The position numbers were made by a program, and so were the translations under genes. A model generated the notes under the pieces. The model did not search any database, was not told the origin of the DNA, and saw only the letters and a program-made list of their open reading frames with translations. Below, piece by piece: positions 1-11,808 of a stretch of 64,000 bases of DNA (position 1 is the first letter of the stretch; each line of letters opens with the position of its first letter). This DNA comes from Sabellastarte sp. h YS-2021 (lineage: Eukaryota; Annelida; Polychaeta; Sabellida; Sabellidae), in NCBI GenBank assembly GCA_964017235.1, contig OZ024929.1, positions 113,941,793-114,005,792 on the forward strand, read 5' to 3'.

Positions 1-238
1 TTAATAAATTTTACAGCTTCATAATCTTTAGTTTACTGAATTGTCTTGTTTTAATACTTTATCTTTACATGCAGTTTCTTTGTCTTAAATATTATTTTCT
101 CTACTTAAACATTATTTGGACACTGACACTGCTCTGAAAGTATCCCATTCTGTGTATTGTTTCACTACTTCTATATCTCATGGTGTTGAAAACTATTTCC
201 TCAGGCTGTGGGGTATGGGCATCTCTGATGCTATTTTC
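1..238 (+). repeat. 3' tail of a family A element (cut by window start)
   Basis: This stretch matches the tails at 3880-4125, 13690-13882, 38640-38853 and 45480-45713 almost base for base. It includes the block from the TTAATAAATTTTACAGC start to the GGCTGTGGGGTA terminal motif and the trailing GATGCTATTTT. The head and tandem core of this copy lie outside the window. Short ORFs crossing the tails are not conserved as proteins. Confidence 0.8.
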
Positions 239-1246
239 TTATTTAAAATCCATTTGCTGTATCATTTAGGAGTGTTTTAAATTTTAAAATATTAAAAGAA
301 CAGTATTTATTTATTCATACTTTCAAAATGTACACAATTCACCATTTATGGAAACATGCATAAAGTGTAATATATTTATACTTTGTTTTAAAAGTATTGT
401 ATAAATGCTATAACAACATAATTCCATAGCAATCATACTTAATTGGATTATCATGTAATTTAATGCAAAGGATACAGTCTGCTAATATCCCATGTTGCAT
501 TGGTGGATTTTCAGAAATAACCATGAGACAATATACTTATTATAAAATAGTAAATACATATTGTAATTGAAATTCACATGTAATTTATTGCATTCCTTTT
601 GTGTCTGACTTAAATCTTATCGCCCTTTACACATTGACAATCATTTGATAGGTCACCTGTCGTATTGATTACAAAGTATGACGTGTGTGTTTTGAATTGT
701 GTGGCATGTACATTTAATCTGGTCCCGTATTTCAGACTAAATAAGAATAACAAGTTAGATATCATTATCGCTGAATAGACAGTGACACATTGCATTAAGT
801 AGATTGCACAATCTTCAGTAGAAATTGTAATATGATATTTATCACAAGAGTAGTGACATTTTAAAATTCCAGCTTTAAGGATTAGGAGAGATTTAATAAC
901 AAAGATGACATTTCTGATGAATTTTATCTTTCACTGTTTTAGACACAGTGCTCTAGAGGTCTTAGAATTCTTTGTAAACTTCAGATACACAAGGGCCATG
1001 TAAATTACAGCAAAAATGCATTTAATCTAGATTTCAAAGAAAATATGGTCCACAGGAGGCCTCATAATTCACTGAAATTAAAAATATGCCTTTGACTTTT
1101 ATAAAATGTAAGCATTATTTGCAATTTCTTCAGTGGGTATCACCATCTGACATTATGTTCTAGTGATTGGAATTTCTGCCTTAAATTTGTGCCTAGTTTA
1201 AATGAAGACCAAGTATGGTATATCTTGATGGGAATAATACTTTATA
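239..1246. other. Intronic sequence, nothing recognised
   Basis: AT-rich sequence upstream of the first visible MGAT1 exon, presumably an intron of that gene. No coding exon, RNA gene or repeat family seen elsewhere in the window was recognised. The 61-codon minus ORF here has no recognisable motif. Confidence 0.5.
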
Positions 1247-1419
1247 CAGTAGAACCTCTATTATCCGACCCTCTATTATCCAAATTTTCAATTATCCAAC
1301 CTCCAATCTACTCTCCCAGCTCCATTTAAACCTGTTATTTCAGGCTTTCTATTATCTGACCTTTCTATTATCCAACCTAATTGTTACTCTCCCAAGAGGG
1401 TCGGATAATACAAGCTCTG
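1247..1419. mobile_element. Pogo/mariner-like MITE, about 173 bp
   Basis: The left end reads CAGTAGAACCTCTATTATCC. The right end carries an imperfect inverted copy (GGTCGGATAATA, then a degenerate CTCTG). Both ends are flanked by TA (1245-1246 and 1420-1421), as expected of Tc1/mariner/pogo target duplication. The interior repeats CTATTATCC-type motifs several times. There is no transposase ORF, so this is a non-autonomous derivative. Decayed relatives lie at 40797-40905 and 57751-57914. Confidence 0.65.
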
Positions 1420-1635
1420 TATTTGTTTGGTAAAGCTATCCAGGTCCACCTTGTTAGAATGTAAATGTATTTTTTAAGAAGTTGACAAGAAACCTTTGAC
1501 TTTTGTCTGTTAGCCCATTATGACATCTGTGGTAATTAATTGGTATAAATAATAATGGGTTAACTTACAAGAATATTTTTAAAATGCTAATGTCAGATAA
1601 AACACAAGAGTATGTTCTTTTTATTACCATTACAG

Positions 1636-1774
1636 CATCCTGATCTCAGTGATATCAAGTTGGGCACCAAAGAAAAGAAATTCCAGGGATATTACAAGAT
1701 CGCACGTCACTACAAGTGGGCGATGAACCAAGTCTTTCACCATTTTAACTACTCTGCTGTCATCATTGTGGAAG
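1636..1774 (+). CDS. MGAT1: MGAT1 (GnT-I) internal exon a
   Basis: This exon encodes part of the catalytic domain of alpha-1,3-mannosyl-glycoprotein 2-beta-N-acetylglucosaminyltransferase. In family members this Golgi type II membrane enzyme moves GlcNAc from UDP-GlcNAc onto Man5GlcNAc2 and opens the hybrid/complex N-glycan pathway. The 46 codons run from HPDLSDI through KFQGYYKIARHYKWA to YSAVIIVE, a block typical of GnT-I. The acceptor is a pyrimidine-rich tract ending TTACAG at 1635; the donor GTGAAA starts at 1775. The exon ends one base into a codon (phase 1). The next exon supplies AT, giving Asp, so the Glu-Asp-Asp metal motif straddles the junction. Earlier exons (anchor, stem) are outside the window. 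Splicing is inferred from sequence only. Confidence 0.9.
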
Positions 1775-2595
1775 GTGAAATAAGCTTACTAACTCTTTAA
1801 TTACTTTTACTTGACACTTGTGTCAGTTATGAAACAGTGAAATTGAGTTGGGTTTCATGTTCCTTTCAGAACTTAACCTTGAGGTTCAGTTTAATTGGGT
1901 ACAAATGTAATTTTTACCAGTTTGGTTTCATTATGAAAAAGTATATAACTAGAAAAAGCTTTTTATAGACAAAGCATCCCAATATGTATAAAAAATAGAA
2001 AATCTTAAAGTTTAATGGAAGAGAAAAACTGAAATGGAATACTGTTGAAAATTTCCTCATAATATAAAATTTCCGCATCAGCTACAATCATTACAGAAAC
2101 AAATTTGTAAAGTTATTTTAAAATACTTATTTTGTGTGTTATTTAATGTGAAGGGTTACCTTGTTTATCATGTTGATGAAAATTCAATTAAGAGTTTGTT
2201 AAGGTCTTACTAGGTGGACATATGTAAGGTAGATTAGATTAGATTAGATTAGATAGTAAGCCTCACCTACTTATACATTCCAAAGGGCTAAAAGCTATAA
2301 TAATGAAAGAGATATAAGCCAAAAACACAAAATGACCCCAGTTTAACCAATAAGGCAAGGCCAGGTGTTAAATTTAACCAGTGTTTTAGACTCTGCATAA
2401 GGTTCTCTGTTCTACATGCAACAGTTAAAGAGGTATTAGGGGGATTCTGATGAATTTAAGCTTTCTCATTGCTGTATGGTATAAAACACTCCTAAGTTGC
2501 TCAATTAGAGTCCAGTCACTCCCAAAATCAAATCGGCTTGAGATGTTGACATCATTAATGAAATTAAATTACTCGTTACTGCAGTAAGTAGTTTT
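1775..2595. other. Intronic sequence with one pentanucleotide tract
   Basis: The first part of the long intron. Apart from the GATTA microsatellite at 2231-2254, no repeat family or coding potential was recognised. Confidence 0.5.
2231..2254. repeat. Microsatellite (AGATT)n
   Basis: Nearly five perfect copies of AGATT directly adjoining each other. Confidence 0.9.
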
Positions 2596-4125
2596 TACCC
2601 CACAGCCCTTAAGGGCTTTTGGAGTATTGTTTTCACCCATGATGTCCAGATGGGCGGGTGGTGGGAAAAGTTTGTCCGGCCTGTATCTCAGAAACTGTAA
2701 GGTGTAGGAAGTTGATACTTGGTAGGGACATTGGTTAGGGGGTGTAGGTGTGCAACGTCATGGTGTGACCTTGATTTGACCTTTCCGTAGTGACCTTGAG
2801 TTTGAAAATATTGTCCAGGCTATATCTCAGAAACCATAAGGTGTAGGAAGTTGATGCTTGATAGGGACATTGCTTAGGGGGTGTAGGTGTGCAACGTCAT
2901 GGTGTGACGTTGATTTGACCTTTGACCTTGCCGTAGTGACCTTGACCTATAAAATCTTGTCCGGGCTATATCTCGGCAACCATAAAGTGTAGAAAGTTGA
3001 TACTTGGTAGGGACATTGGTTAGGCGTAGTAGGTGTGCAACATCATGGGGTGACCTTGATTTGACCTTTGACCTTGGCGTAGTGACCTTGACCTATAAAA
3101 TCTTGTCCGGACCATATCTCGGAAACTGCAAGGTGTAGGAAGTTGATATTTGGTAGGGACATTGGTCGGGGGTTATATGTGTGCCATGCATTGTGTGACC
3201 TTGATTTGACCTTTGATCTTGCATATCTGATGCTATTTTATCTCTCTACGGGGATATTTGATACTATTTTATCTCTCTTGTATCTATCTTGTATCTTTTT
3301 ACTCGATTCTTGGTTGTAGCACCTTTGGGTATCTTTTGATATAGATTAAGCACTGTTAAAGTCATATTAGAATTCATTAAGGATTTTACTTTTGCAACTT
3401 CCCATTGTTACAGATGGTATTTCATCAAGTGAGCCACAGGCTTTGCCCCAACACCACACACAAGGATGTATTGCCACGTTTGTATGTATGGGTAATATTC
3501 AAAACATTCAAACTATAACTCGACCATACAAAACAAATATTAAAATGGGAAACGACGTAAATGTTGACACAAATGTACGAGGTCACTTTGGTATGGTTGA
3601 ACAATATCGAAAACATGCAAATCATAACTGTGCAAAATGTGCATGTATAACCATCTTATAGCTTCTAGGACAAAGAGACTGGCTGGGTCTTAATCTTTTC
3701 AACCCAATAGCATTTCTGTCGGTTGCAGATTGACAAATCGGTGCTAATTTCGAACCCTGCCTTGATTTGACCTTTTATATATTGTCCGAGCATATCTCGG
3801 CAACCATAAAGATATGGATTGCAGCAACTGATTATTATGTGTACTTTTACATAATTGTAATATTTCCATTGACAGCTATTCTCCAGTTAATAAATTTTAC
3901 AGCTTCATAATCTTTAGTTTACTCGATTGTCTTGTTTTAATACTTAATCTTTACATGAAGTTTCTTTGTCGTAGATGTTATTTTCTCTACTTAAACATTA
4001 TTTGGACACTGACACTGCTCTAAAAGTATCCCATTCTGTGTACTGTTTCACTACTTCTGTATCTCATGGTGTTGAAAACTATTTCCTCAGGCTGTGGGGT
4101 ATGGGCATCTCTGATGCTATTTTTG
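2596..4125 (+). mobile_element. Family A non-autonomous element, copy A1
   Basis: Starts with TACCCCACAGCC (2596-2607) and carries the inverted counterpart GGCTGTGGGGTA at 4090-4101, followed by the shared GGGCATCTCTGATGCTATTTTT tail in two blocks. The core, about 2690-3215, is roughly four tandem units of 130-145 bp. Each unit contains ATATCTCGGAAACC, GTGTAGGAAGTTGATACTTGG and TTGACCTTTGACCTTG motifs. Four copies in the window show the same head, core and tail but different unit numbers. No ORF of transposase type is present, so the mechanism of mobility is unknown. Confidence 0.75.
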
Positions 4126-4126
4126 C

Positions 4127-4151
4127 AAAAAAAAAAAAAAAAAAAAAAAAA
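4127..4151 (+). repeat. Poly(A) tract, 25 nt
   Basis: An uninterrupted run of A directly after the tail of A1. It could be part of the insertion or a later homopolymer expansion. Confidence 0.9.
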
Positions 4152-4490
4152 TTTCTTGTCCCTCTTTGGGTATTTAATGATGGCAAACACCAATTAATCA
4201 AGATCATAAAAATTGAAAAAAAAATCCCAAAGCGTATGTATGTTAGATAGAATATATATGTACCTGGGAAGTGTGCATCTTTGTTGATTACAGTTATCCT
4301 CTGTAGCATATTATATAGTCAGTGTACATATATGGGATATAAATATGTATGAATTCTTCGTATCTGGAAGGAACAAATTACAAATAAATAAATAACACCT
4401 TTGCAACTCTTAATGTAACTTCTTAATGTAACTTGAAGGTTTATTGTGTCTTCTGGATAGGATCTGGTAGATACTATTGATTACGCATGA
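4152..4490. other. Intronic sequence, nothing recognised
   Basis: AT-rich sequence between A1 and the B array, with a short direct repeat of CTTAATGTAACTT near 4409-4435 and no other feature. Confidence 0.5.
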
Positions 4491-5945
4491 GTACGCCGCC
4501 CCCACCTCAGTGTGTACAGATTTTCTCGTTACCCCTCTAGAGGCCAGGGTGTTGTAGGTAGACTTCTCAGATCTGCAGGATATATTCATAACTATAAAAT
4601 CTTGCCTGGGACTGTTCTGGCCTCATTTTGAAGAACAAGATGGCTGCCATGGGCGTTTTTCGACTTTCAGCAAGGAGTTTTGTTGGCCCGCTATAGCAAA
4701 GGGTATTATAGGTAGAAATCTCAAATGCACAGGATATGTTCATCATTACAAAATCTTGACGGGGAATATTTTTATTCTCAATTTGAAAAACAAGATGGAC
4801 GCCACGGGTGTTTCTTTTTCACTCATGAAAGTGCTTATATCTCCCTACAGCTTTGAAATGTGAAGCCAACCTATGGGAAATTATGGGCTGGGAATCTTCT
4901 GATGTTGTCAGATTTACCTTGTACCCCTTCTTCAAAGTCAAATGAGGATAGCCAAATTTAAAAGTACTTATAACTCGCTTATTAGTGATCCTAGAGGTTT
5001 GCAATGTGAAACCAACCTATTGGAAATCAATGGCAGGTAATCTTCTTATGTGGTCAGATTTGACCTTGGGCCTCTCCTTCAAGTCAAATGAGGATAACAA
5101 ATTTAAAAAGCTTATAACTCGCTTATTATTGGTCCTAGAGGTTTGCAGTGTGAAACCAACCTGTAAGAAATTTTGGGCTAGGAATCTCCTGATGTGGTTA
5201 AATTTCACCTTGGACCTCTCTTTGAGGTCAAACGAGGATAACCAAACTTCAAAGTGCTTATCACTCGCTTATTATTAGTCCTAGAGGTTTGCAATGTGAA
5301 ACAAACCTATTTTAAATCATGGGCTAGGAATCTTCTGATGTGGTCATATTTGACCTTGGGACCCTCCTTCAAGGTCAAATGAGGGGAGTCAAATTAAAAG
5401 TGCTTATAACTTGATTATTATTGGTCCTAGAGGTTTGCAATGTGAAACCAACTCTATAGGAAATCAAGAACTAGGAATCTTTTGATGTGATCAGGTTTGA
5501 CCTTGGGACCCTCCTTCAAGGTCAAATGAGGAGAGCCAAATTGAAAGCGCTTATAACTCGATTATTATTGGTCCTAGAGGTTTGCAATGTGAAACCAACC
5601 TATAGGAAATCAAGAACTAGGAATCTTATGATGTGATCAGGTTTGACCTTGGGCCTCTCTTCAAGGTCAAACAAGGAAAGCTAAACTTAAAAGTGCTTAT
5701 AACTCACATATTATTGGTCATGGACTGGGATCTTCTAATGTGTTCAGATTTGACCTTTGGCCCCTCCTTCAAGGTCAAACTAGGATAGCCAAATTTAAAA
5801 GTGTTTTATAACTCGCTTATTATTGGTCCTAGAGGTATGCAATATGAAACCAACCTGTACAAAACCATTGGCTATGAATCTTCTGATGTGTTCAGATTTG
5901 ACCTTGGGCTCCTACTTCAAAGTCAAATGAGGGTAGCCAAACTTA
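4491..5945 (+). repeat. Family B tandem array, about 130-bp units
   Basis: A head region (about 4491-4820) contains AACAAGATGGCTGCCATGG-type sequence. About eight to nine tandem units follow. Each has TTTGACCTTGG, CTTCAAGGTCAAATGAGG, a variable AT-rich link, AAAGTGCTTATAACTCGC, TTATTATTGGTCCTAGAGG and TTTGCAATGTGAAACCAACC. Units differ by scattered substitutions and small indels, so the array is not young. Related units sit at 9233-9990. Degenerate ones lie near 46620-47160 and 50250-50420. The spurious ORFs across it are repeats of themselves and not a protein. Confidence 0.8.
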
Positions 5946-7222
5946 TTTTTCTTATCTTTTGACAGACACAAATGATCATTTATTTTAAAATAACTAAATA
6001 AAAATCCAAAATTCTAAAAATATAAGTCAATCTGTAAGATCCAACCCAGCCCTTTTCTCCTTACTAATGTGTTAATTGAACAAAAAACAGGTAAAAATGT
6101 TTTAGCTTACAATTTTAAAATACATAACTATCCAATTAAATACTTTGACAAAGGATCAAAATTATCTTTGCAAGAAGTTTTATTATTAAAATATTTGAAA
6201 ATATTTTATATATTTTAGTCTGTCAGAGAGTTCAAATTATTCATGCAGTTGTTCTTGTTGTTTCTCAAATAAAATACAGTTTTATTGTTTTTATAAACAC
6301 TCATCTGCCTGGATTGGGATGCTTAATTTTGATACCCTCTCAAATTTAATCTTTTGTTTGAGAGGCAAAATGTCTTAAGTATTAACCTTGTACATATTTC
6401 ATTTCCCAACTCCTCTTACCATTGCTAATGTAATTCTGTCTTTATTAATAATTAAATCAATTGAATTAGAATCAGTAATAGAAATTTCTATATGGCTTTG
6501 TTAATTTCATTAGAAAATGTAAGAAAAAGCATCCACAGAAGATGGATTTCATGATTACAGAGTTTTACATTTCATAGATGTGATGCTGTTGTGCAATTTA
6601 AGTTTGCGGCTTGGGGTTAAAATTACCTCGTGAGACAATGTAGTTCTCATTTCTATGATACGACAGGATACAGGCTTGTTGATGAGATTTGATCGGAATG
6701 ATAATACAAAAAAGAGATAATAATTAGAAGGAAAGACAAATGATTTGCATAAACGACAACACAACAATGTTTTAAACATACTTGCAAAGATTGTAGTATA
6801 AGTTTGAAGTGTACACTTTATCAAATTGATTGAGGTAATGTGAATAAAGCTTCTGCAAATGTCCTAAAATAGAAACAAACTTATGTTTCAGGAAATATAT
6901 GTATACACAGAGAAATGTCTGTCATGCATAGATTTCTATGAAATGTCTTCTAGAGTTGTTCCTTGACAAATTTATATTATGATATTTGCAAAAGTATGTA
7001 TAAAGCAAAGATAATTAAGTTGTAGTATAACTATATATAGCTAATTATGAAAGCTTAATGAGCTTAAAGGTATTACAAAGTTAGCCTTTCAGTTTGGCAT
7101 TGATCCACAAAAATTAGAATTCATTCTTAAGTTTGTCACTCGTACGTGGGGAAGAAATCACCTTAATTTAATTGATTCTGTAGCTTTTAAATTTTAATGT
7201 TCAGGTGTTTTTGAGATTGTTA
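5946..7222. other. Intronic sequence, nothing recognised
   Basis: AT-rich intron sequence between the B array and the C1 element. A minus-strand 89-codon ORF (6555-6824) shows no family motif. Confidence 0.5.
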
Positions 7223-7639
7223 TGTCAGCTGACTTGTCAGTCAGCTGACATTATGTCATCACTCTGCGGCGTGGGCGTACGCGTACGCCTCCGCGTCCGC
7301 GTCCGCGTGAACAACTTCTTCTCCAAAACTACAAGGCCTAGAGACATGCTGTTTTTTTTAAAAGATACCTTATCTATCGAGGATGAAAAATTGTTCAAGG
7401 CATGCAAATCTGTCTGTTCGTCTGTTTGCTAGAGACATTACAAGGGGGGTACCCCCACCAAAAGTGTGAAAATTTCAACTTTTTATCACAATTTTCTCAG
7501 TGACTATTGCAGGGATTTCTCTCATATCTTGCATATATGTACTAGGCCAGAGGTAGATTCTCTTGTGTGAGTATGAGACCTGGATCTGTCTTACTTTTTT
7601 TTTAATAAATTTTTTTAATAATTTTTAATGCATTAAAAT

Positions 7640-9230
7640 TCATGAAATCATGCACTAAATCACTTATAACTTCAAAAGTGTTGCATTTACAGCATTTTGT
7701 GAAAATATGTTGTTCAGCTACTTTTTTTCATAGCTACAATATGGTGAGTAAGTTGGGTGTCTGTCTCAATAGCTAAGTGATTAATAGCTACTTTTGGGCT
7801 TTTCAGTAACTTCCATTATGAGTAAAATCACTTGTAACTTAAAAACTATTGCATTTAGAGAATTTCGTATGTTATTCAGCTACTTTTGGGCCAGCTATAA
7901 CATAGTGAAATTTCAGACCTGTAGCTCATGGCATAGCTGAGTAATAGCTACTTTTAGGTTATCACTGTTGAGTAAATCGCTTATAACTTGAAAACTATTG
8001 CATTTAGAGAATTTCGTATAAATATGTTATTCAGCTACTTTTGGGTCAGCTATAACATAGTAAAATTTCAGACCTGTAGCTCATGGCATAGCTGAGTAAT
8101 AGCTACTTTTAGGTTATCACTGTTGAGTAAATCACTTATAACTTGAAAAGTGTTGCATTTAGAGCATTTTGTTAAAATATGTTATTCAGCTACTTTTTTC
8201 ATAGCTACAATATGGTGAGTAAGTTGGATGTCTGTCTCAATAGCTAAGTGAGTAATAGCTACTTTTGGGCTTTTCAGTAACTTCCATCATGAGTAAAATC
8301 ACTTGTAACTCAAAAACTATTGCATTTAGAGAATTTTGTATAAATATGTTATTCAGCTACTTTTGGGCCAGCTATAACATAGTAAAATTTCAGACCTGTA
8401 GCTCATGGGATAGCTCAGTAATAGCTACTTTTAGGTTATCACTGTTGAGTAAATCACTTATAACTTGAAAACTATTGCATTTAGAGTATTTTGTTTCATA
8501 TGTTATTCACCTATTTTGGGGTCAGCTATAACATAGTGAAGTTTCAGACCTGTAGCTCATTTCATAGCTGAGTAATAGCTACTTTGAAGTTCTCACTGTT
8601 GAGTAAATCAGTTATAATTGGAAAACTATTGCATTTACAGAAATTTTTGCAAATATGTTATTCAGCTACTTTTGGGTCAGCTATAACATAGTGAAATTAT
8701 AGACCTATAGCTCATGGCACAACTGAGCAATAGCTATTCTCAGGTACTGACTGTTGAGTAAATCAGCTATAACTTGAAAAATATTGCATTTGGAGTATTT
8801 TGTTAAAATATATTGTTCACCTACTTTTGGGTCAGCTATAACATAGTGAAATTACAGACCTATAGCTCATGGCATAGCGGAGCAATAGCTATTTTCAGGT
8901 TCTCACTATTGAGTAAATCAGTTGTAGCTTGAAAACTATTGCATTTACAGTAGTTTGCTTAAATATGTTGTTCACCTACTTTTGGGTTAGCTATAACATA
9001 GTAAAATTTCAGACATGTAGCTCATTGCATAGCTGAGTAATAGTTCCTTTGAGGTTCTCACTGTTGAGTAAATCAGTTGTAACTTGAAAACTATTACATT
9101 TAGAGTAATTTGTTAAATATGTTATTCTCAGAATTTTTGGTCAGCTATAACATAGTGAAATTGCAGACCTCTATGTCATGGCATAGCTGAGCAATAGCTA
9201 CTTTCAGGTTCTCACTGTTGAGTAAATCAT
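7640..9230 (+). repeat. Core tandem array of C1, about 155-160-bp units
   Basis: About ten units each contain CAGCTATAACATAGTGAAAT, CAGACCTGTAGCTCATGGC, ATAGCTGAGTAATAGCTACT, CTGTTGAGTAAATCA and AACTATTGCATTTAGAG. Units are clearly diverged. The same units occur in C2 and in both halves of C3. Confidence 0.85.
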
Positions 9231-9232
9231 TG

Positions 9233-9990
9233 TATCCACTGGATAGCCGCAGTGTGTAGAGACAGATTTCACCATTACTGCTCTGATGAAAAAAAATATT
9301 ATAGCTAGCTTTCTTAAGTTTGCAGTATATATTAATAACCATAAAATGTTGTCTGGGAATATTTTTGGCCTCATTTTGAGAAACAAGATGGCCGCCACAG
9401 GTGTTTTTTGTCAGTCATGAAAAGTGCTTATATCTCCCTTATTATTGATCCTAGAGGTTTGGGATGATAAACCAACCTGTAGGAAATCATGGGGTGGGAA
9501 TCTTTTGGTGTGGTCAGATTTGACCTTCAATGACCCCTCCTTCAAGGTCAAACAAGGATAGCCAAACTTAAAAGTGCTTATAACTCGCTTATTATTGGTC
9601 CCAGAGGTTTGGGATGGTAAAGACAGGAAATCATGGGCTGTGAATCTGTTGATATGGTCCGATTTGACCTTGGAACCCTCCTTCAAGGTCAAATGAGGAT
9701 AGCGAAAATTGAAAGTGCCTACAACTCGCTTATTATTGGTGACAGAGATTTGGGATGGTAAACCATCCCATAGGAAATCATTGGCTCGGAATCTTTTGGT
9801 ATGGTCAGATTTGACCTTTGGACCCCTCCTTCAAGGTCAAATGAGGACAGCCAAGCTTAAAAGTGCTTATAACTCATTTATAATTGGTCCTAGAGGTTTG
9901 GAATGGTAAACCATAGGAAATCATGGGCTGGGAATGTATTTGTGTGGTTAGATTTGACCTTGGACCTTCTTCTTCATGTTCGAACGAGGA
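9233..9990 (+). repeat. Family B-type block inside C1
   Basis: Begins with a head like that of the 4491 array (AACAAGATGGCCGCCAC). It is followed by about four units with TTTGACCTTGG, CTTCAAGGTCAAA and AAAGTGCTTATAACTCGC. C-type sequence resumes at about 9991 (GCATTTGTAGTATTTCTTTA). Either a B element inserted into C1, or B units are a standard module of this subfamily. C2 lacks the block, which favours insertion. Confidence 0.7.
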
Positions 9991-10300
9991 TATTGCATTT
10001 GTAGTATTTCTTTAAATATGTTTTAACCTATTTTTTACACTTAAACAATTACCTTGTTATTTTCCTTCATAATACCATTTACAGGGCACAACTTTTTTAT
10101 CCTTTTCTTCTGTCAGCTTCGGAATTTCTTTCGAACTTGCTGTTCAGTTACCATTTACTGTATTTCTGTACAGCCCTTTTCCTGATAATTATTCTGTCCT
10201 CTAATCACCTTCACAAATCAAAAACACTCAGTCAGCTGACACAGTGCCCGTTCACGGGCACTCTCCTCTTGTTTTAAGTTTCTGAATTCTGGGTGTATTT

Positions 10301-11735
10301 TTATGTCGTCACTCTGCGGCGTATACGTACGCGTGAGCGACTTCTCCTCCGAAACTACAATGCCCAGAGACATGCTGTTTTTTAAAAAAGATAGCTTATC
10401 TATCTAGGATAAAAAATTGTTCAAGGCATGCAGATCTGTGTGTTCATCTGTTTGCTAGAGCCATTATAAGTGAGGTACCCCCCACCCTAAGTGAGAAAAT
10501 CTAAACACTTTATCACAATTTTCTCATTGACTATTGCAGGGATTTCTCTCATATTTTGCACATATGTACTGGGCCACAAGTAGATTCCCTTGTGTGATTA
10601 TCAGTTCTGGATCTTTCTTAATTATTTTTTTATGAATTTTTAAAAGAATTTTTAATGCCTTAAAATTCATGAAATCTTGCACTAAATCATTTTATACCTT
10701 GAAAAGAATTGTATTTAGAGCATTTTGTTAAAATATGTTATTCAGCTACGTTTTCCAAAGCTACAACATGGTGAAGTAACTTGGGTGTCTATCTCAATAG
10801 CTGAGTGAGTAATAGCTACTTTTTGACTTTTCAGTAACTTCCATCATGAGTAAAATGACTTGTAACTTGAAAACTAGTGCATTTAGAGAATTTCGTATAT
10901 TAAATATGTGATTCGTCTACTTTTTGGTCAGCGATAACATGGTAAATTTTCAGACCTGTTAGCTACTTGGTTATCACTGTGGAGTAAATTGTTTGCAACT
11001 CAAAAACGATTGCACTTAGAGAAATCTGTTTAAATATGTCATTCATGTACTTTTGATCCAGCTATAACACAGTAAAATTTCAGACCTGTAGCTCATGACA
11101 TAGCTGAGCAATAGCTACTTTCAGGTTCTCACTGTTGAGTAAATCAGTTGTAGCTTAAAAACTATTGCATTTACACTATTTTCTGTAAATAGGTTATTCA
11201 CCTACTTTTCGGTCAGCTAAAACTCAAAAACTATTGCATTTAGAGTATTTCATTTAAATGTGTTATTCACATACTTATTGGTCAGCTATAACATAGTAAA
11301 ATTGCACATATGTAGCTCATTGCATAGCTGAGCAATAGCTACTTTGAGGTTTCCACTGTTGAGTAAATTAGTTGTATCTTGTAAACTATTGCATTTGGAG
11401 AATTTTGTTTAAATGTTTCTTTCATCTACTTTTGAATCAGCTATAACATAGTAAAATTGCAGATGTGTAGCTCGTGGCATTGCTGAGCAATAGCTATTTT
11501 CAGGTTCTCAATGTTAAGTAAATCAGTTGTAACCCAAATACTATTGTATTTACAGTATTTTATTTCAATAATATTATATTTTCCACCTACATTTTAGTCA
11601 AACATGGTACATTACTTTGGAGTGCCATTTGCAGGGTACAGTTTTTGTGTCCTTTTCTTGCTTCACTTCTACTCTAAAACTCAAGACACACAGTGAACTG
11701 ACACAGAGCCCAATCATGGGCACTGATTGCTTGTT
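10301..11735 (+). mobile_element. Family C element, copy C2 (shorter)
   Basis: Starts TTATGTCGTCACTCTGCGGC, about 30 bp after the end of C1 and in the same orientation. It shares the CCAGAGACATGCTGTTT and TTCAAGGCATGCAGATCTGT blocks of C1. It contains about five to six core units and ends GAACTGACACAGAGCCC with a GCCC-AATCAT-GGGC stem-loop and ACTGATTGCTTGTTT. It lacks the duplicated GTCAGCTGAC of the C1 5' end. Confidence 0.65.
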
Positions 11736-11808
11736 TATAAATTCATGGTTTTTTTAGCAATTTCTACCTTACATACCATTAATGTCCTGGATAATGTCAC
11801 CAATTTTT

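Larger units (their letters stand above)
7223..10272 (+). mobile_element. Family C pearl/Helentron-like element, copy C1
   Basis: The 5' end has TGTCAGCTGAC followed by a second GTCAGCTGAC and a CpG-rich GCGTACGCGTACGCC-type stretch. The 3' end has CAGTCAGCTGACACA then the hairpin GTGCCCGTTCACGGGCAC (10244-10261). The interior is a tandem array (about 7640-9230) and a B-type block (9233-9990). C2 and C3 share both ends and the motif CCAGAGACATGCTGTTT near the 5' end. Shared subterminal motifs, a 3' stem-loop, central tandem repeats and no ORF match what is known of oyster pearl and fly DINE-1/Helentron-derived elements. Family assignment is inference. Confidence 0.65.

Noticed and set aside
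3392..3661. Paired plus and minus ORFs at 3392-3661
   Set aside because: Lie in the family A tail, and the same region in A2, A3 and A4 does not conserve the frame.
7205..7432. 75-codon ORF with Arg-Val repeats
   Set aside because: Crosses the CpG-rich 5' end of C1 and is caused by the GCGTACGCGTCCGC stretch.
4491..9990. Tandem arrays as CRISPR
   Set aside because: Units are about 130-160 bp, diverged along their whole length and without unique spacers, in eukaryotic DNA.
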